Source of the DNA: Methylobacterium oryzae
GTDB taxonomy: Bacteria; Pseudomonadota; Alphaproteobacteria; Rhizobiales; Beijerinckiaceae
Direction of reading: 5' to 3'
DNA length: 64,000 nt
NCBI RefSeq assembly: GCF_021398735.1
Contig: NZ_CP090349.1
Location: 4,731,001 to 4,795,000 of the forward strand
The notes under the pieces: model-generated
What the model was told of the DNA's origin: nothing
Database searches by the model: none
What the model saw: only the letters and a program-made list of their open reading frames with translations
Program-made: the position numbers and the translations under genes
In this document: piece by piece, positions 8,916-17,070 of the stretch
Layout of the letters: each line of letters begins with the position of its first letter
Position numbering within the stretch: the first letter of the stretch is position 1

Positions 8916-9964
8916 GGGGCCGCGACGTTCGCTTGGCGGCTGCTCTCGCCGGGGCCGCGCTGCTGGCGGCGCCGGCCTGGGCGGCCTCGGGGCCGGCCGA
9001 TCCGGCCCGGACCGCGGCGCCCGGCTCGCTCGGACCCGCGGCGCAGACCGGCAAGGCGTCGATGCCGGAGCTGCCGAGCCCCTACACGCCGAACTACGCG
9101 CGGGGCGCCGTGCCGCCGCCGGGGAGCCAGCCGCCGGATTTCGCCTACGGCGCCTACCAGAAGGGCCAGTACGTCACCGCCTTCCGCGAGGCGACGAAGC
9201 GCATCGAGGCGAATCCCAAGGACGCCGCCGCCATGACGCTGCTCGGGGAGCTGTACAATCAGGGCCTCGGTGTGAAGCAGGATCCGGTGAAGGCGGCCGA
9301 CTGGTATCGCCTGGCCGCGGCGCAGAACGACGCCTCCGCCATGGCGTCCCTCGGGTTGATGGCCCTCGACGGCCGCGGCATGCCGAAGGACCCGAAGGGC
9401 GGGCGGCGCTGGCTCGAGCAGGCGACGGCCCAAGGTTCGCCGACCGCGGCCTACAATCTCGGCCTGATCCTGATCGGCACCGGCGCGACCGCCGACGAGG
9501 CGGCAGCGGCGGCGCAGTTCCGCAAGGCGGCCGACGCCGAGATCGGCCCGGCCCAGCACGACCTCGGCGTGCTCTACCTGCAGGGCCGCGGCGTGCCCAA
9601 GGACCCGTCGAAGGCCGCGGAGCTGTTCCGGCGCGGCGCCGACAACGGCGATCTCGCCAGCGAGGTCGAGTACGCGATCCTGCTGTTCAACGGCACCGGC
9701 GTCACCAAGGACGAGCGGGCGGCCGCACGGTACTTCCTGCACGCGGCCTCGCGCGGCAACGCCATCGCGCAGAACCGCGTCGCGCGGCTCTACGCCGTGG
9801 GTCGCGGCGTCGCCAAGAATCCCGTGGAGGCGGCCGCCTGGAACCTAGCGGCGGCCGGACAGGGCCTGTCCGACGCGTGGCTGGATCAGACCCTCTCCGG
9901 TCTCTCGGCCGACGAGCGCACCCGGGCGGAGCGTCTCGCCAACGAGCGGATCGAGCAGCGCTGA
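8912..9964 (+). CDS. Secreted Sel1-like repeat protein
   Basis: Starting at GTG 8912, which overlaps the upstream TGA, the 350-residue protein has a signal peptide (hydrophobic AAALAGAALLAAPAWA, cleavage after about residue 24) and a proline-rich linker. It then carries about six Sel1/TPR-like repeats between residues 105 and 335, recognisable as LYNQGLGVKQD, LALDGRGMPKD-like, LYLQGRGVPKD, LFNGTGVTKD and LYAVGRGVAKN. Sel1 solenoids mediate protein-protein contacts, here presumably in the periplasm. This gene commonly follows fba/thiE-like genes in related bacteria, but its partner is unknown. Confidence 0.85.
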   Translation: MRGRDVRLAAALAGAALLAAPAWAASGPADPARTAAPGSLGPAAQTGKASMPELPSPYTPNYARGAVPPPGSQPPDFAYGAYQKGQYVTAFREATKRIEANPKDAAAMTLLGELYNQGLGVKQDPVKAADWYRLAAAQNDASAMASLGLMALDGRGMPKDPKGGRRWLEQATAQGSPTAAYNLGLILIGTGATADEAAAAAQFRKAADAEIGPAQHDLGVLYLQGRGVPKDPSKAAELFRRGADNGDLASEVEYAILLFNGTGVTKDERAAARYFLHAASRGNAIAQNRVARLYAVGRGVAKNPVEAAAWNLAAAGQGLSDAWLDQTLSGLSADERTRAERLANERIEQR

Positions 9965-9968
9965 GCCG

Positions 9969-10409
9969 CTAGACCTCGGCCTTCGACCAGTCGACGCCGG
10001 CCTCGAGGTGCGGCAGCAGGACGACGCTCTCCTGCTCGTTCGGGTCCGTCCGAGCGATCACCGCGGTGACGGGCTCCGTCTGGCTGCGGTTATAGGGCAG
10101 GTGCGGCACGTCGGCGGCGATGTAGACGAACTCGCCGGCGCCCGCGATCGCGTGGTTCTCCAGTCGCTCGCCCCAGAAGCAGCCGGACACGCCCGACAGC
10201 ACGTAGATCGCCGTCTCGTGGGATTCGTGCTTGTGGGCGTGGGCCCGCTCCCCGGGCGGGATCTCCAGGAGCTGCATGTGCAGCGCCTTCGAATCCACGG
10301 ACTCGGCCGAGACGGCCGGTCGGTAGATGTGCCCCTGCTTGCCGCGGAACGGCGCACTCTCGTGCACCACCCGGAACCCCTGCTTCTCCGTGCCGGACGC
10401 GGAACTCAT
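9969..10409 (-). CDS. Cupin-domain protein
   Basis: This 146-residue single-domain cupin has metal-ligand motif 1 around HAHKHESHETAIYVLSG and a second strand with ADVPHLPYN. It probably binds a divalent metal. It starts at ATG 10409, which overlaps the TGA of the AhpD-like gene (ATGA), with GGAGGAAGG upstream, so it is translationally coupled to that gene. With AhpD-like, DUF779 and aldehyde dehydrogenase genes it forms a minus-strand cluster. The substrate is unknown; dioxygenase, isomerase or sensor roles are all possible for this fold. Confidence 0.8.
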   Translation of the reverse strand: MSSASGTEKQGFRVVHESAPFRGKQGHIYRPAVSAESVDSKALHMQLLEIPPGERAHAHKHESHETAIYVLSGVSGCFWGERLENHAIAGAGEFVYIAADVPHLPYNRSQTEPVTAVIARTDPNEQESVVLLPHLEAGVDWSKAEV

Positions 10410-10819
10410 GGACCTTCCTCCACTCTGAAGGCGGGATCGACGGGGATCTGCATGCCGTTGACCAGCGCGTTCGTCTGGTTGGCCATCCCGACGACCGCCA
10501 GGAACTCGCCGTGCTGGGCCTCCGTCAAGCCCTTGGCCCGCGCCGCCGCGGTGTGGGAATGGATGCAATAGGGGCAGCCATTCGCGATCGAGACCGCGAT
10601 GTAGACCAGTTCCTTGGTCAGCGGATCGAGGGTACCCGGGCCCATGACGATCTTGAGCGTCGACTAGGTCCGCTCCAGCAGTGCCGGATCGTTGGCGAGG
10701 CCCCGCCAGAAGTTGTTGACGAAGTCGGATCCGCGGGTGGCCCGGATGTCGGCGAAGACCGCGCGGACGCGCGGGTCGGCCTCGGCCTCGGAATCGGACC
10801 AGAGTTTCACGGTCGCCAT
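10406..10819 (-). pseudogene. AhpD-like carboxymuconolactone decarboxylase family gene interrupted by an amber codon
   Basis: Reading from ATG 10819 (with GAGGAAGGG upstream) the frame encodes 51 residues ending LANDPALLERT, then a TAG at 10664-10666. The same frame continues without shift through STLKIVMGPGTLDPLTKEL to a TGA at 10406. Family members usually have a Trp at the stop position (ERTW), so TGG to TAG would explain it. The second part holds the redox/active CxxC motif NGCPYCIHSH. A 79-residue product from ATG 10645 is possible. It is a nonsense pseudogene, a recent point mutation, or a sequence error. Confidence 0.8.
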
Positions 10820-10847
10820 CGCAGTCCCTTCCTCGAAGCTCGCGCCG

Positions 10848-11273
10848 TCAGAGCCTGCACGCCTCCTCGAGCGCCCGGTTCTCCGCTTCGGAGAACAGGC
10901 GCGAGCGGATGTGGAAGCGCTTCTCCCGCCCGTTCTCCAGCGAGAACATGCCACCGCGGCCCGGCACCACGTCGAGGATCAGGTGCGTGTGCTTCCAGAC
11001 CTCGAACTGCGACCGGCTGATGTAGAAGTCCGCGCCGCCGACGGTGCCGAGATGGACGTCGCCGTCGCTCACCAGGAAATCGCCGACGGGATAGCACATG
11101 GGAGACGAGCCGTCGCAGCAGCCACCCGACTGGTGGAACATGACCGGACCGTACTCGCCCCGCAGCTCGTCGATCAGCGCGAGGGCCGCCGGGGTTGCGG
11201 TGACCCGCAGCGGCGTCCCGTCGGCGCCGGCCTGCTCGGCGACATTGGCGTCCACACTCTGCTCCGAACTCAT
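10848..11273 (-). CDS. DUF779 family protein
   Basis: The 141-residue protein has the DUF779 signature: FHQSGGCCDGSSPMCYP with three cysteines near residues 50-60, followed by DVHLGTVGGADFYIS, FEVWKHTHLILDVVPGRG and a C-terminal FSLENGREKRFHIRSR. The family is commonly found beside NAD-dependent aldehyde dehydrogenases, as here, but its activity is not established; the cysteine cluster suggests metal or thiol chemistry. ATG 11273 has GGGAGGATC upstream and was preferred to an upstream start at 11360 that lies outside the conserved domain. Confidence 0.88.
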   Translation of the reverse strand: MSSEQSVDANVAEQAGADGTPLRVTATPAALALIDELRGEYGPVMFHQSGGCCDGSSPMCYPVGDFLVSDGDVHLGTVGGADFYISRSQFEVWKHTHLILDVVPGRGGMFSLENGREKRFHIRSRLFSEAENRALEEACRL

Positions 11274-11374
11274 GCGATCCTCCCGGTCGATGCCTGAATA
11301 TGCGTGCGCGCCGGCCGGTTTCCACTGCTGCGCCCTCCGGAGCGCGGAGTGCATGGTCACCGGGTCCGGGATCG

Positions 11375-11402
11375 AAAAAGCCCCGGCCTTGCGGCCGGGG
11401 CT
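11375..11402 (-). terminator. Rho-independent terminator of the aldehyde dehydrogenase gene
   Basis: Read on the minus strand, a perfect 10-bp stem (AGCCCCGGCC with its complement) closes a four-base loop and is followed by a run of T (bases 11375-11379 are A on the plus strand). It sits 34 bases beyond the aldehyde dehydrogenase stop and before DUF779, so DUF779 probably has its own promoter or relies on read-through. Confidence 0.85.
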
Positions 11403-11435
11403 GAAGTTGTCTCGGGGGTTGACCCGGGAAGAAAC

Positions 11436-12959
11436 TCAGAAGAACCCGAGCTTCTTGGCCGAGTAGCTGACCAGCATGTTCTTGGTCTGCTGGTAGTGAT
11501 CGAGCATCATCTTGTGGGTCTCGCGGCCGATGCCGGACTGCTTGTAGCCGCCGAAGGCCGCGTGGGCCGGGTAGGCGTGGTAGCAGTTCGTCCAGACGCG
11601 GCCGGCCTGGATCGCCCGGCCGAAGCGGTAGGCGCGGGTCCCGTCGCGGGTCCAGACGCCGGCGCCGAGGCCGTAGAGCGTGTCGTTGGCGATGGAGAGC
11701 GCCTCGGCATCGTCCTTGAAGGTCGTGACCGACAGGACCGGCCCGAAGATCTCCTCCTGGAAGATGCGCATCTTGTTGTGGCCGCGGAACACGGTCGGCT
11801 TCACGTAGAACCCCTCGGCGAACTCGCCGTCCTTGACGTTCCGCTCGCCGCCCGTGAGCAGCTGCGCGCCCTCCTGCCGGCCGATGTCGATGTAGGAGAG
11901 GATCTTCTCCATCTGCTCGCCCGAGGCCTGGGCGCCGATCATCGTGGCCGGATCCAGCGGCGAGCCCTGCGTGATCGCCTCGACGCGCTTCACCGCGCGC
12001 TCCATGAACCGGTCGTAGATCGACTCGTGCACGAGCGCGCGGCTCGGGCAGGTGCAGACCTCGCCCTGGTTGAGGGCGAACATCGTGAAGCCCTCGAGGG
12101 CCTTGTCGAGGAAGTCGTCGTCCTCGTTCGCCACGTCGGCGAAGAAGATGTTCGGCGACTTGCCGCCGAGCTCCAGCGTCACCGGGATCAGGTTCTGCGA
12201 CGCGTACTGCATGATGAGGCGGCCGGTGGTCGTCTCACCCGTGAAGGCGATCTTGGCGATCCGCGGCGAGGAGGCCAGCGGCTTGCCGGCCTCGAGGCCG
12301 AAGCCGTTGACGATGTTCAGCACGCCCGGGGGCAGCAGGTCGCCGACGATCTCGGCCAGCACCAGCACCGAGGCGGGGGTCTGCTCGGCGGGCTTCAGGA
12401 CCACGCAGTTGCCGGCGGCGAGGGCCGGGGCGAGCTTCCACACCGCCATCAGGATCGGGAAGTTCCACGGGATGATCTGACCGACGACGCCCAGCGGCTC
12501 GTGAAAGTGGTAGGCGACCGTGTCGTGGTCGATCTCGGAGATCGAGCCTTCCTGCGCCCGCACGCAGCCGGCGAAGTAGCGGAAATGGTCGATCGCCAGC
12601 GGGATGTCCGCGTGGGTCGTCTCGCGGATCGGCTTGCCGTTGTCCCAGGTCTCCGCCAGGGCGAGCAGATCGAGGTTCTCCTCCATCCGGTCGGCCATCT
12701 TGAGGAGGATGCGGGCGCGCTCGGCCGGCGCCGTCTGGCCCCAGGCCTCCCGGGCGGCGTGGGCGGCGTCGAGGGCCTTCTCGACGTCCTGGGCGTCGGA
12801 GCGAGCGACCTCGCACACCACCTTACCGGTGATCGGCGAGGTGTTCTCGAAGTAGCGACCGGCCGCGGGGGCGACCCACTGCCCGCCGATGAAGTTGTCG
12901 TAGCGGGCCGAGAAGGGCGACTTGACCTTCGAGTCGCCGAGGAATTCCGGCTTGTTCAT
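11436..12959 (-). CDS. NAD-dependent aldehyde dehydrogenase (ExaC/acetaldehyde type)
   Basis: This cytoplasmic enzyme oxidises aldehydes to acids. The 507-residue length suits the ExaC/AldB subgroup. Motifs visible are the fold-defining IIPWNFPIL (about residue 165), cofactor-loop [11 protein letters not shown], catalytic Glu in [13 protein letters not shown] and catalytic Cys in [11 protein letters not shown], and a C-terminal [15 protein letters not shown]. Start is ATG 12959 with GGAGGGAAC upstream; an open N-terminal extension to 13073 is ignored. DUF779, AhpD-like and cupin genes follow on the same strand. A role in ethanol or other alcohol-derived aldehyde removal is inferred. Confidence 0.93.
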   Translation of the reverse strand: MNKPEFLGDSKVKSPFSARYDNFIGGQWVAPAAGRYFENTSPITGKVVCEVARSDAQDVEKALDAAHAAREAWGQTAPAERARILLKMADRMEENLDLLALAETWDNGKPIRETTHADIPLAIDHFRYFAGCVRAQEGSISEIDHDTVAYHFHEPLGVVGQIIPWNFPILMAVWKLAPALAAGNCVVLKPAEQTPASVLVLAEIVGDLLPPGVLNIVNGFGLEAGKPLASSPRIAKIAFTGETTTGRLIMQYASQNLIPVTLELGGKSPNIFFADVANEDDDFLDKALEGFTMFALNQGEVCTCPSRALVHESIYDRFMERAVKRVEAITQGSPLDPATMIGAQASGEQMEKILSYIDIGRQEGAQLLTGGERNVKDGEFAEGFYVKPTVFRGHNKMRIFQEEIFGPVLSVTTFKDDAEALSIANDTLYGLGAGVWTRDGTRAYRFGRAIQAGRVWTNCYHAYPAHAAFGGYKQSGIGRETHKMMLDHYQQTKNMLVSYSAKKLGFF

Positions 12960-13267
12960 CGCTGTGTTCCCTCCGTGGGCCCCGGCCTCGCGAACCGCGG
13001 CTCTTGGGCTTAAGCTGGCGCTCGGGCGACCGAATCTGGGGGCCGCATCCGCTTCCGCTCTGTTCGCAGCCAATGGCTTTTGGCCTGCCGAATCAAGGTG
13101 GACTTTTGGCCAGTGCGCGAGTGCGCCGATCCTACGCGCTTCCCGGCATCACCGCGAGCGGGCAAAAGTGCCTCGTCTCCGGCACCGTCCGGCCGGCCGC
13201 CGGGCGACGATCGGCCGGACCCGGCGACCGGCCGAATCGATGATGTGCCGAATCGGCGCGCCGTTCC
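12960..13267. other. 308-base gap upstream of the aldehyde dehydrogenase gene
   Basis: No coding or RNA gene is supported here. Related aldehyde dehydrogenase genes can be sigma-54 dependent, but I did not find a GG/GC element with correct spacing on the minus strand. A modestly AT-richer stretch at about 13070-13110 is the likeliest place for a promoter. Confidence 0.4.
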
Positions 13268-13615
13268 TCAGCCGAGCAGGGCCAGCGGAACGGACGCCGC
13301 AGCGAGCGGGAGCGCCGCCAGGGCCGCGTTCCGCAGCCACGTGGGCCGGTACGCGACGATCGCCACCACGGCGAGGGCGGAGCCCGTCAGCGATCCGACC
13401 CACTGCACCGGGCCGAAATTCCAGCCCCCCGCCGCGACGGCCGCCGCGAACGAGAGGCCGAGCCCGCACCAGCCCGCCATCCGCAGGCTGCCGACCCGCG
13501 CCTTCGGCACGCCGACGCGGTAGGCGGCCCGATGGTGCCGGTCGAGGCTGAGGGCCAGGGCCGCGAAGCCCGAGAAGCTCAGGAGCAGGCTGAGGATCAG
13601 CGCGGCGGCTGTCAT
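13268..13615 (-). CDS. DUF3325 family membrane protein
   Basis: This 115-residue protein is nearly all hydrophobic, with about four membrane helices and a short basic loop RHHRAAYRVGVP. The fold and length match DUF3325, a small inner-membrane protein found in operons with PepSY-transmembrane and DUF3649 proteins near siderophore-receptor genes. Its ATG overlaps the TGA of the upstream PepSY gene (ATGA), so it is coupled to it. The molecular role is unknown; iron-related function is inferred from the operon type. Confidence 0.82.
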   Translation of the reverse strand: MTAAALILSLLLSFSGFAALALSLDRHHRAAYRVGVPKARVGSLRMAGWCGLGLSFAAAVAAGGWNFGPVQWVGSLTGSALAVVAIVAYRPTWLRNAALAALPLAAASVPLALLG

Positions 13616-15135
13616 GCTTCGACCGTCCGGGACAGGGTTACCTTGGCCGGACGGGCCGCGGCCACGCCCCGCCGCGTGGCCAGCCGGGCCGCGAGGCCGA
13701 GCGCGAGGCCGACGGCCGCCATGGCGGCGTCGAAGGCGAGGAAGCGCTGCTGGCCGATGAGGATCACGTCCACCAGCGGGATCGCCAGGAAGGCGCAGGC
13801 CGGCACCGCCAGGGCGAGCGACCACGCGCGCCGTCGCGGGTACAGGGACGCCGCGAGCGCGGCCACGAGCCAGGCGGCGAAGAAGGCGCGCACCTCCCAG
13901 TCCGCCCGGGCCCCGAGCCCGTCGGGCAGCAACCGGTTCGCCAGGAAATACGCGGCGAGGCCCACCGGCAGACCCGCGATGGTGCCGAGGTTGAGGAACC
14001 GCACGAGACGCAGGCCGAAACCCTCGGGATCCGCGCCCTTCGGCGCCCGGGCCACGGTCCAGAGCACGAGGCCGCTGGCGACCGTGGCGGCACCCATCAC
14101 GCCGCAGAGGAAGAACAGGAGGCGCAGGGGGGCGGCGGCGAAATGCGCCTCGTGCAGCCCCACCATCACGGCCCCGGTCCGGGTCGCCGCGCCAGCCTCG
14201 CCGACCCGGGCGATCTCCCAACCGGTATCGGCCGCGTAGGCGATCTGCGGGTGCAGGTGCGCGAGCCCGTGCGGCTCCTCGAAATACGCTGTCACGGTGG
14301 CGCCGGCGTCGCCCGGCCGCGTTACCAGCACCACCTCGGGCACCTCGCCCCCGGCGGCCGTCGCGCGGGCGACGATCTCGCCGAGCGGCAGCGGCGTGCC
14401 GGGGCGCCCGACCGGGGCCGCGCCCGGGATCGCCAGGCCGGCCTCGGCGTAGTAGCGCAGCACGTCGTCGCCGTAGACGGCCTTCATGCCCCAGGGCATC
14501 AGCATCGCCGACAGGGTGACGAGGCCCGTGTAGACGATCATCAGGTGGAACGGCAGCGCCAGGACGCCGACCACGTTGTGGGCGTCGAGCCAGCCGCGCT
14601 GCGCCGAGCGGTCGCGCCGGAAGGTGAAGAAGTCGGCGAAGATGCGCCGGTGCGTCACGATCCCGGAGATCAGCGCGATCAGCAGGACCATGGCGCAGGC
14701 CGAGACGATCCAGCGACCCCAGATCGGCGGCAGGCTCAGCTCGAAGTGGAATCGGTAGAGGAAGTCGCCGCCGCGCGTGTCGCGGATGCGCGCGGGCTCG
14801 CCCGTGGCGGGATCGAGGAGCGCGTGGTGGAACGGGCCACCCGGACGCGGCCACCAGTAGACCTCGACGGCCGGGGTCTCGGCATTCGGCAACTTGACCG
14901 ACCATCCGGCCGCGTCCGGCATGGTCCGGCGCAGGAACGCCCCGGCCCGCGTCGCCGCTGCGGCGGGATCCGGTGCGGTCGCGGACAGTTCGGGCCGCAT
15001 CCAGTGCGAGATGTCGGTGCGGTAATAGCTGGCGGTGCCGGTGACGAAGATCGCGAACAGCACCCAGCCGACCACGAGGCCGGACCACGTGTGCAGCCAC
15101 GCCATCGCCTGGCGGACACTCCGCGCCCGGCTCAC
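13612..15135 (-). CDS. PepSY-domain transmembrane protein (PiuB/iron-uptake reductase-like)
   Basis: The 507-residue protein begins at GTG 15135, overlapping the previous TGA. It opens with the PepSY-TM signature WLHTWSGLVVGWVLFAIFVTG (first part, residues 13 on), has a large periplasmic region, then HNVVGVLALPFHLMIVYTG, a second periplasmic PepSY-like section and several C-terminal helices. Conserved membrane histidines suggest haem binding and transmembrane electron flow, as proposed for PepSY proteins that reduce ferric siderophores. Flanking DUF3649 and DUF3325 genes support an iron-uptake role, but no TonB receptor lies in this window next to it. Confidence 0.88.
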   Translation of the reverse strand: MSRARSVRQAMAWLHTWSGLVVGWVLFAIFVTGTASYYRTDISHWMRPELSATAPDPAAAATRAGAFLRRTMPDAAGWSVKLPNAETPAVEVYWWPRPGGPFHHALLDPATGEPARIRDTRGGDFLYRFHFELSLPPIWGRWIVSACAMVLLIALISGIVTHRRIFADFFTFRRDRSAQRGWLDAHNVVGVLALPFHLMIVYTGLVTLSAMLMPWGMKAVYGDDVLRYYAEAGLAIPGAAPVGRPGTPLPLGEIVARATAAGGEVPEVVLVTRPGDAGATVTAYFEEPHGLAHLHPQIAYAADTGWEIARVGEAGAATRTGAVMVGLHEAHFAAAPLRLLFFLCGVMGAATVASGLVLWTVARAPKGADPEGFGLRLVRFLNLGTIAGLPVGLAAYFLANRLLPDGLGARADWEVRAFFAAWLVAALAASLYPRRRAWSLALAVPACAFLAIPLVDVILIGQQRFLAFDAAMAAVGLALGLAARLATRRGVAAARPAKVTLSRTVEA

Positions 15136-15443
15136 GCGGCCGCCCCGTGCGCGAAGGCGCCGGCGAGCCACAGGGCACCGGTCAGCAGGAGCGCCGTCAG
15201 GCCCAGGACGACGGCCGCCCGGCCGAGCGTGCGGGCCGCGAACACCCAGATCGCCGCCCCCGCCATGATCGCGAAGCTCGCCAGCGTCCCGGCCGAGACC
15301 GCCTCGGCCCGCGGGAAGGGAAGAACCAGGGCCAGCAGCGCGCTCGACAGGGCGGCGACCGCGTAACCGCCGAGGATCGCGAGCAGTACCCGGCCGGCGA
15401 CCGCCGCGCGGTCGGCCAGCGTCGGCATGGCGCGGGCGCTCAT
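15132..15443 (-). CDS. DUF3649 family membrane protein
   Basis: The 103-residue protein has three predicted membrane helices and the DUF3649 pattern RVLLAILGGYAVAALSSALL. It is the first gene of the three-gene operon with PepSY and DUF3325. ATG 15443 has GAGGGATGG upstream, and its stop overlaps the next GTG start. Such proteins accompany ferric-siderophore uptake genes; the function itself is not established. Confidence 0.82.
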   Translation of the reverse strand: MSARAMPTLADRAAVAGRVLLAILGGYAVAALSSALLALVLPFPRAEAVSAGTLASFAIMAGAAIWVFAARTLGRAAVVLGLTALLLTGALWLAGAFAHGAAA

Positions 15444-15604
15444 GGCGCCATCCCTCGTTCCCGTGAGCCCATGGCGCGACGTACCAGCGGTCCGGGCCGC
15501 CGCGCAACGCCTATGTTCCGGAACGATTCCAGTGTGAAAAGAGGCGTTTAGGACGCCGGAAAGCGGCGCGTCCCGAGGTCGGATCCGACGCTCGCAGCCC
15601 AGCG

Positions 15605-15871
15605 CTACGGGCCGGCGGCTCCCGACGCACCGTCGCGGCTCGGCCTGCGGATCGCCACGGCCGCATTCCGCGCGCTCGGCGGCAGATCGGCCCCGGGATC
15701 GGGTTTGCTGAACGCCGCGGCCGATCCGGGTGCCGGGCCGACCGCGCGGCCGTCGCGCGCGTGTCCCCAGCCGTAGCCGGCGTTGATCCCCGCGTAGAAG
15801 CCCGTGAAGTCCTCCGCTCGCGCAGTTCCCGCGAGCAGCACCAGGGCCGTGGACAGCACAAGGCGGCGCAT
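15605..15871 (-). CDS. Short secreted protein resembling the N-terminus of an Omp25-type beta-barrel
   Basis: The 88-residue product has a clean signal peptide (MRRLVLSTALVLLAGTARA, cleavage before ED). EDFTGFYAGINAGYGWGHARD follows, in pieces typical of the first strand of alphaproteobacterial opacity/Omp25 barrels. The rest is Pro/Ala/Arg-rich with no further strands, so a barrel cannot form. It could be a decayed porin or a small envelope protein that kept only the leader and first strand. Start ATG 15871 has a weak GGGGA-like site. No downstream remnant of a barrel was seen. Confidence 0.5.
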   Translation of the reverse strand: MRRLVLSTALVLLAGTARAEDFTGFYAGINAGYGWGHARDGRAVGPAPGSAAAFSKPDPGADLPPSARNAAVAIRRPSRDGASGAAGP

Positions 15872-15887
15872 CGATCGTCCCCGAACG

Positions 15888-15920
15888 AGAAAGGCGGCGG
15901 CCCCGCTCGGAGCCGCCGCC
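15888..15920 (-). terminator. Probable terminator after the cold-shock gene
   Basis: On the minus strand, a nine-base stem (GGCGGCGGC with GCCGCCGCC, plus-strand 15893-15901 and 15912-15920) closes a ten-base loop and is followed by CTTTCT. It lies about 50 bases beyond the cold-shock gene stop. The T tract is short, so efficiency is uncertain. Confidence 0.55.
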
Positions 15921-15967
15921 TCATGATCTTCGCGGAACGCGGCGGCAAAGAGACCGCCGCGAATTCC

Positions 15968-16756
15968 TCAATCTTCGACGTTGATGCTCTGGGCCTCACG
16001 ACCCTTCTGGCCCTCGACCACGCCGAGCGTGACCTGCTGGCCCTCGGCGAGCGAATCGAGACCGGCGCGGGACAGCGCGGAGCGGTGCACGAACACGTCC
16101 TTGCCGCCGTCGTTGACCGAGACGAAGCCGAAGCCCTTGGCGGGATCGTACCACTTCACGGTGCCGCTCATCTCGACCGACGGGCCGCTGGCGAAACGGC
16201 CACCGCCGCCACCACCGCCGCCGCCGTAGCCGCCGCCACCGCCGCCGCCGTAACCACCGCGATCGCGGTCGCCGTAGCCGCCGCCGGCCCCGGCGCCGAA
16301 GCCGCCGGTGCGCGGACGGAACTCACGCCGGGGCGCGGGCGCCTCGGCCGTGGAGGTGTCGACGCTGGTGACGCTCGTGACCTGCGGGCCCTTCTGACCC
16401 TGGGCCGTCGTGACCGTCAGCCGGGTGCCCGGCATCAGATCGTCGTGGCCGGCCGCCTCGACAGCGCGGATGTGGAGGAAGGCATCGCCCGAACCGTCGC
16501 CGAGTTCGACGAAGCCGAAGCCCTTCTCCTTGTTGAACCACTTGACCGTCGCATCGCGCTCCGGTCCGGACGCGACGGGAGCCGCGCCACGCGACGGGCC
16601 GCGATCGAAACCGCCCCCGCCGAAACCACCGCCGCCACCGCCGAAACCGCCGCCGCCGTATCCGCCGCTGGGGGGAGCCTGATCAGGCCATCTCGGCTCG
16701 CCACTCTCGTCGAAGCCGCGCTTCTGCGGCCCTCTGAAATCACGACCACGTCCCAT
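15968..16756 (-). CDS. Tandem cold-shock-domain protein with glycine-rich linker
   Basis: The 262-residue protein carries two OB-fold cold-shock domains. The first is at about residues 68-140, with ATVKWFNKEKGFGFVEL and AFLHIRAVE in place of the usual FVH. The second is at about 196-262, with GTVKWYDPAKGFGFVSV and DVFVHRSAL, both RNP motifs intact. They are separated by a Gly/Arg/Tyr-rich linker, and a similar Gly/Phe-rich stretch lies at the N-terminus (about 30-60). This layout is typical of alphaproteobacterial double CSPs that bind single-stranded nucleic acid. The glycine-rich parts may aid RNA condensation; this is inference. Confidence 0.92.
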   Translation of the reverse strand: MGRGRDFRGPQKRGFDESGEPRWPDQAPPSGGYGGGGFGGGGGGFGGGGFDRGPSRGAAPVASGPERDATVKWFNKEKGFGFVELGDGSGDAFLHIRAVEAAGHDDLMPGTRLTVTTAQGQKGPQVTSVTSVDTSTAEAPAPRREFRPRTGGFGAGAGGGYGDRDRGGYGGGGGGGYGGGGGGGGGRFASGPSVEMSGTVKWYDPAKGFGFVSVNDGGKDVFVHRSALSRAGLDSLAEGQQVTLGVVEGQKGREAQSINVED

Positions 16757-17070
16757 AGAAAGCTCGCAAAAACCGTCCGCCGCCCTTGTCTCGAATACCG
16801 CGTGCGCGCCATCCCAGACAGCCCACGCCCCGCACTATCATTACCCCAGGTCGCGGTAACCAAGAATAACGCCCCAGTCCTGACGCAATCGGGCCTTGAC
16901 CGCAAGGACCTTCTTGGCTCAGAGGCGCCCGTTTCGTTACTTTCTTGCGGCAAACAACGGAGTCCGCCCCCGCTCCCGGGCCGGCCCTTTCTCATTCGAG
17001 GGAAGGCGTTAGCGAAACGCAAAGGCTGTCCGGCTAGACTCGGCCCCGCGCCCCGCAGAACCGGCCGGCC
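16757..17070. other. 314-base divergent spacer, probable cold-shock leader
   Basis: This region separates the cold-shock gene (minus) and the receiver gene (plus). The lowest-GC part is 16830-16950, suitable for a minus-strand promoter and a long 5' leader of the type cold-shock mRNAs often use. For the receiver gene, TAGACT near 17035 could be a -10. I could not settle on a -35 for either. No extra gene is seen. Confidence 0.4.

Noticed and set aside
12960..13267. Sigma-54 promoter for the aldehyde dehydrogenase gene
   Set aside because: A GCAA/GTGCC pair near 13170 has the wrong spacing (two bases instead of about five) for a -12/-24 element on the minus strand.
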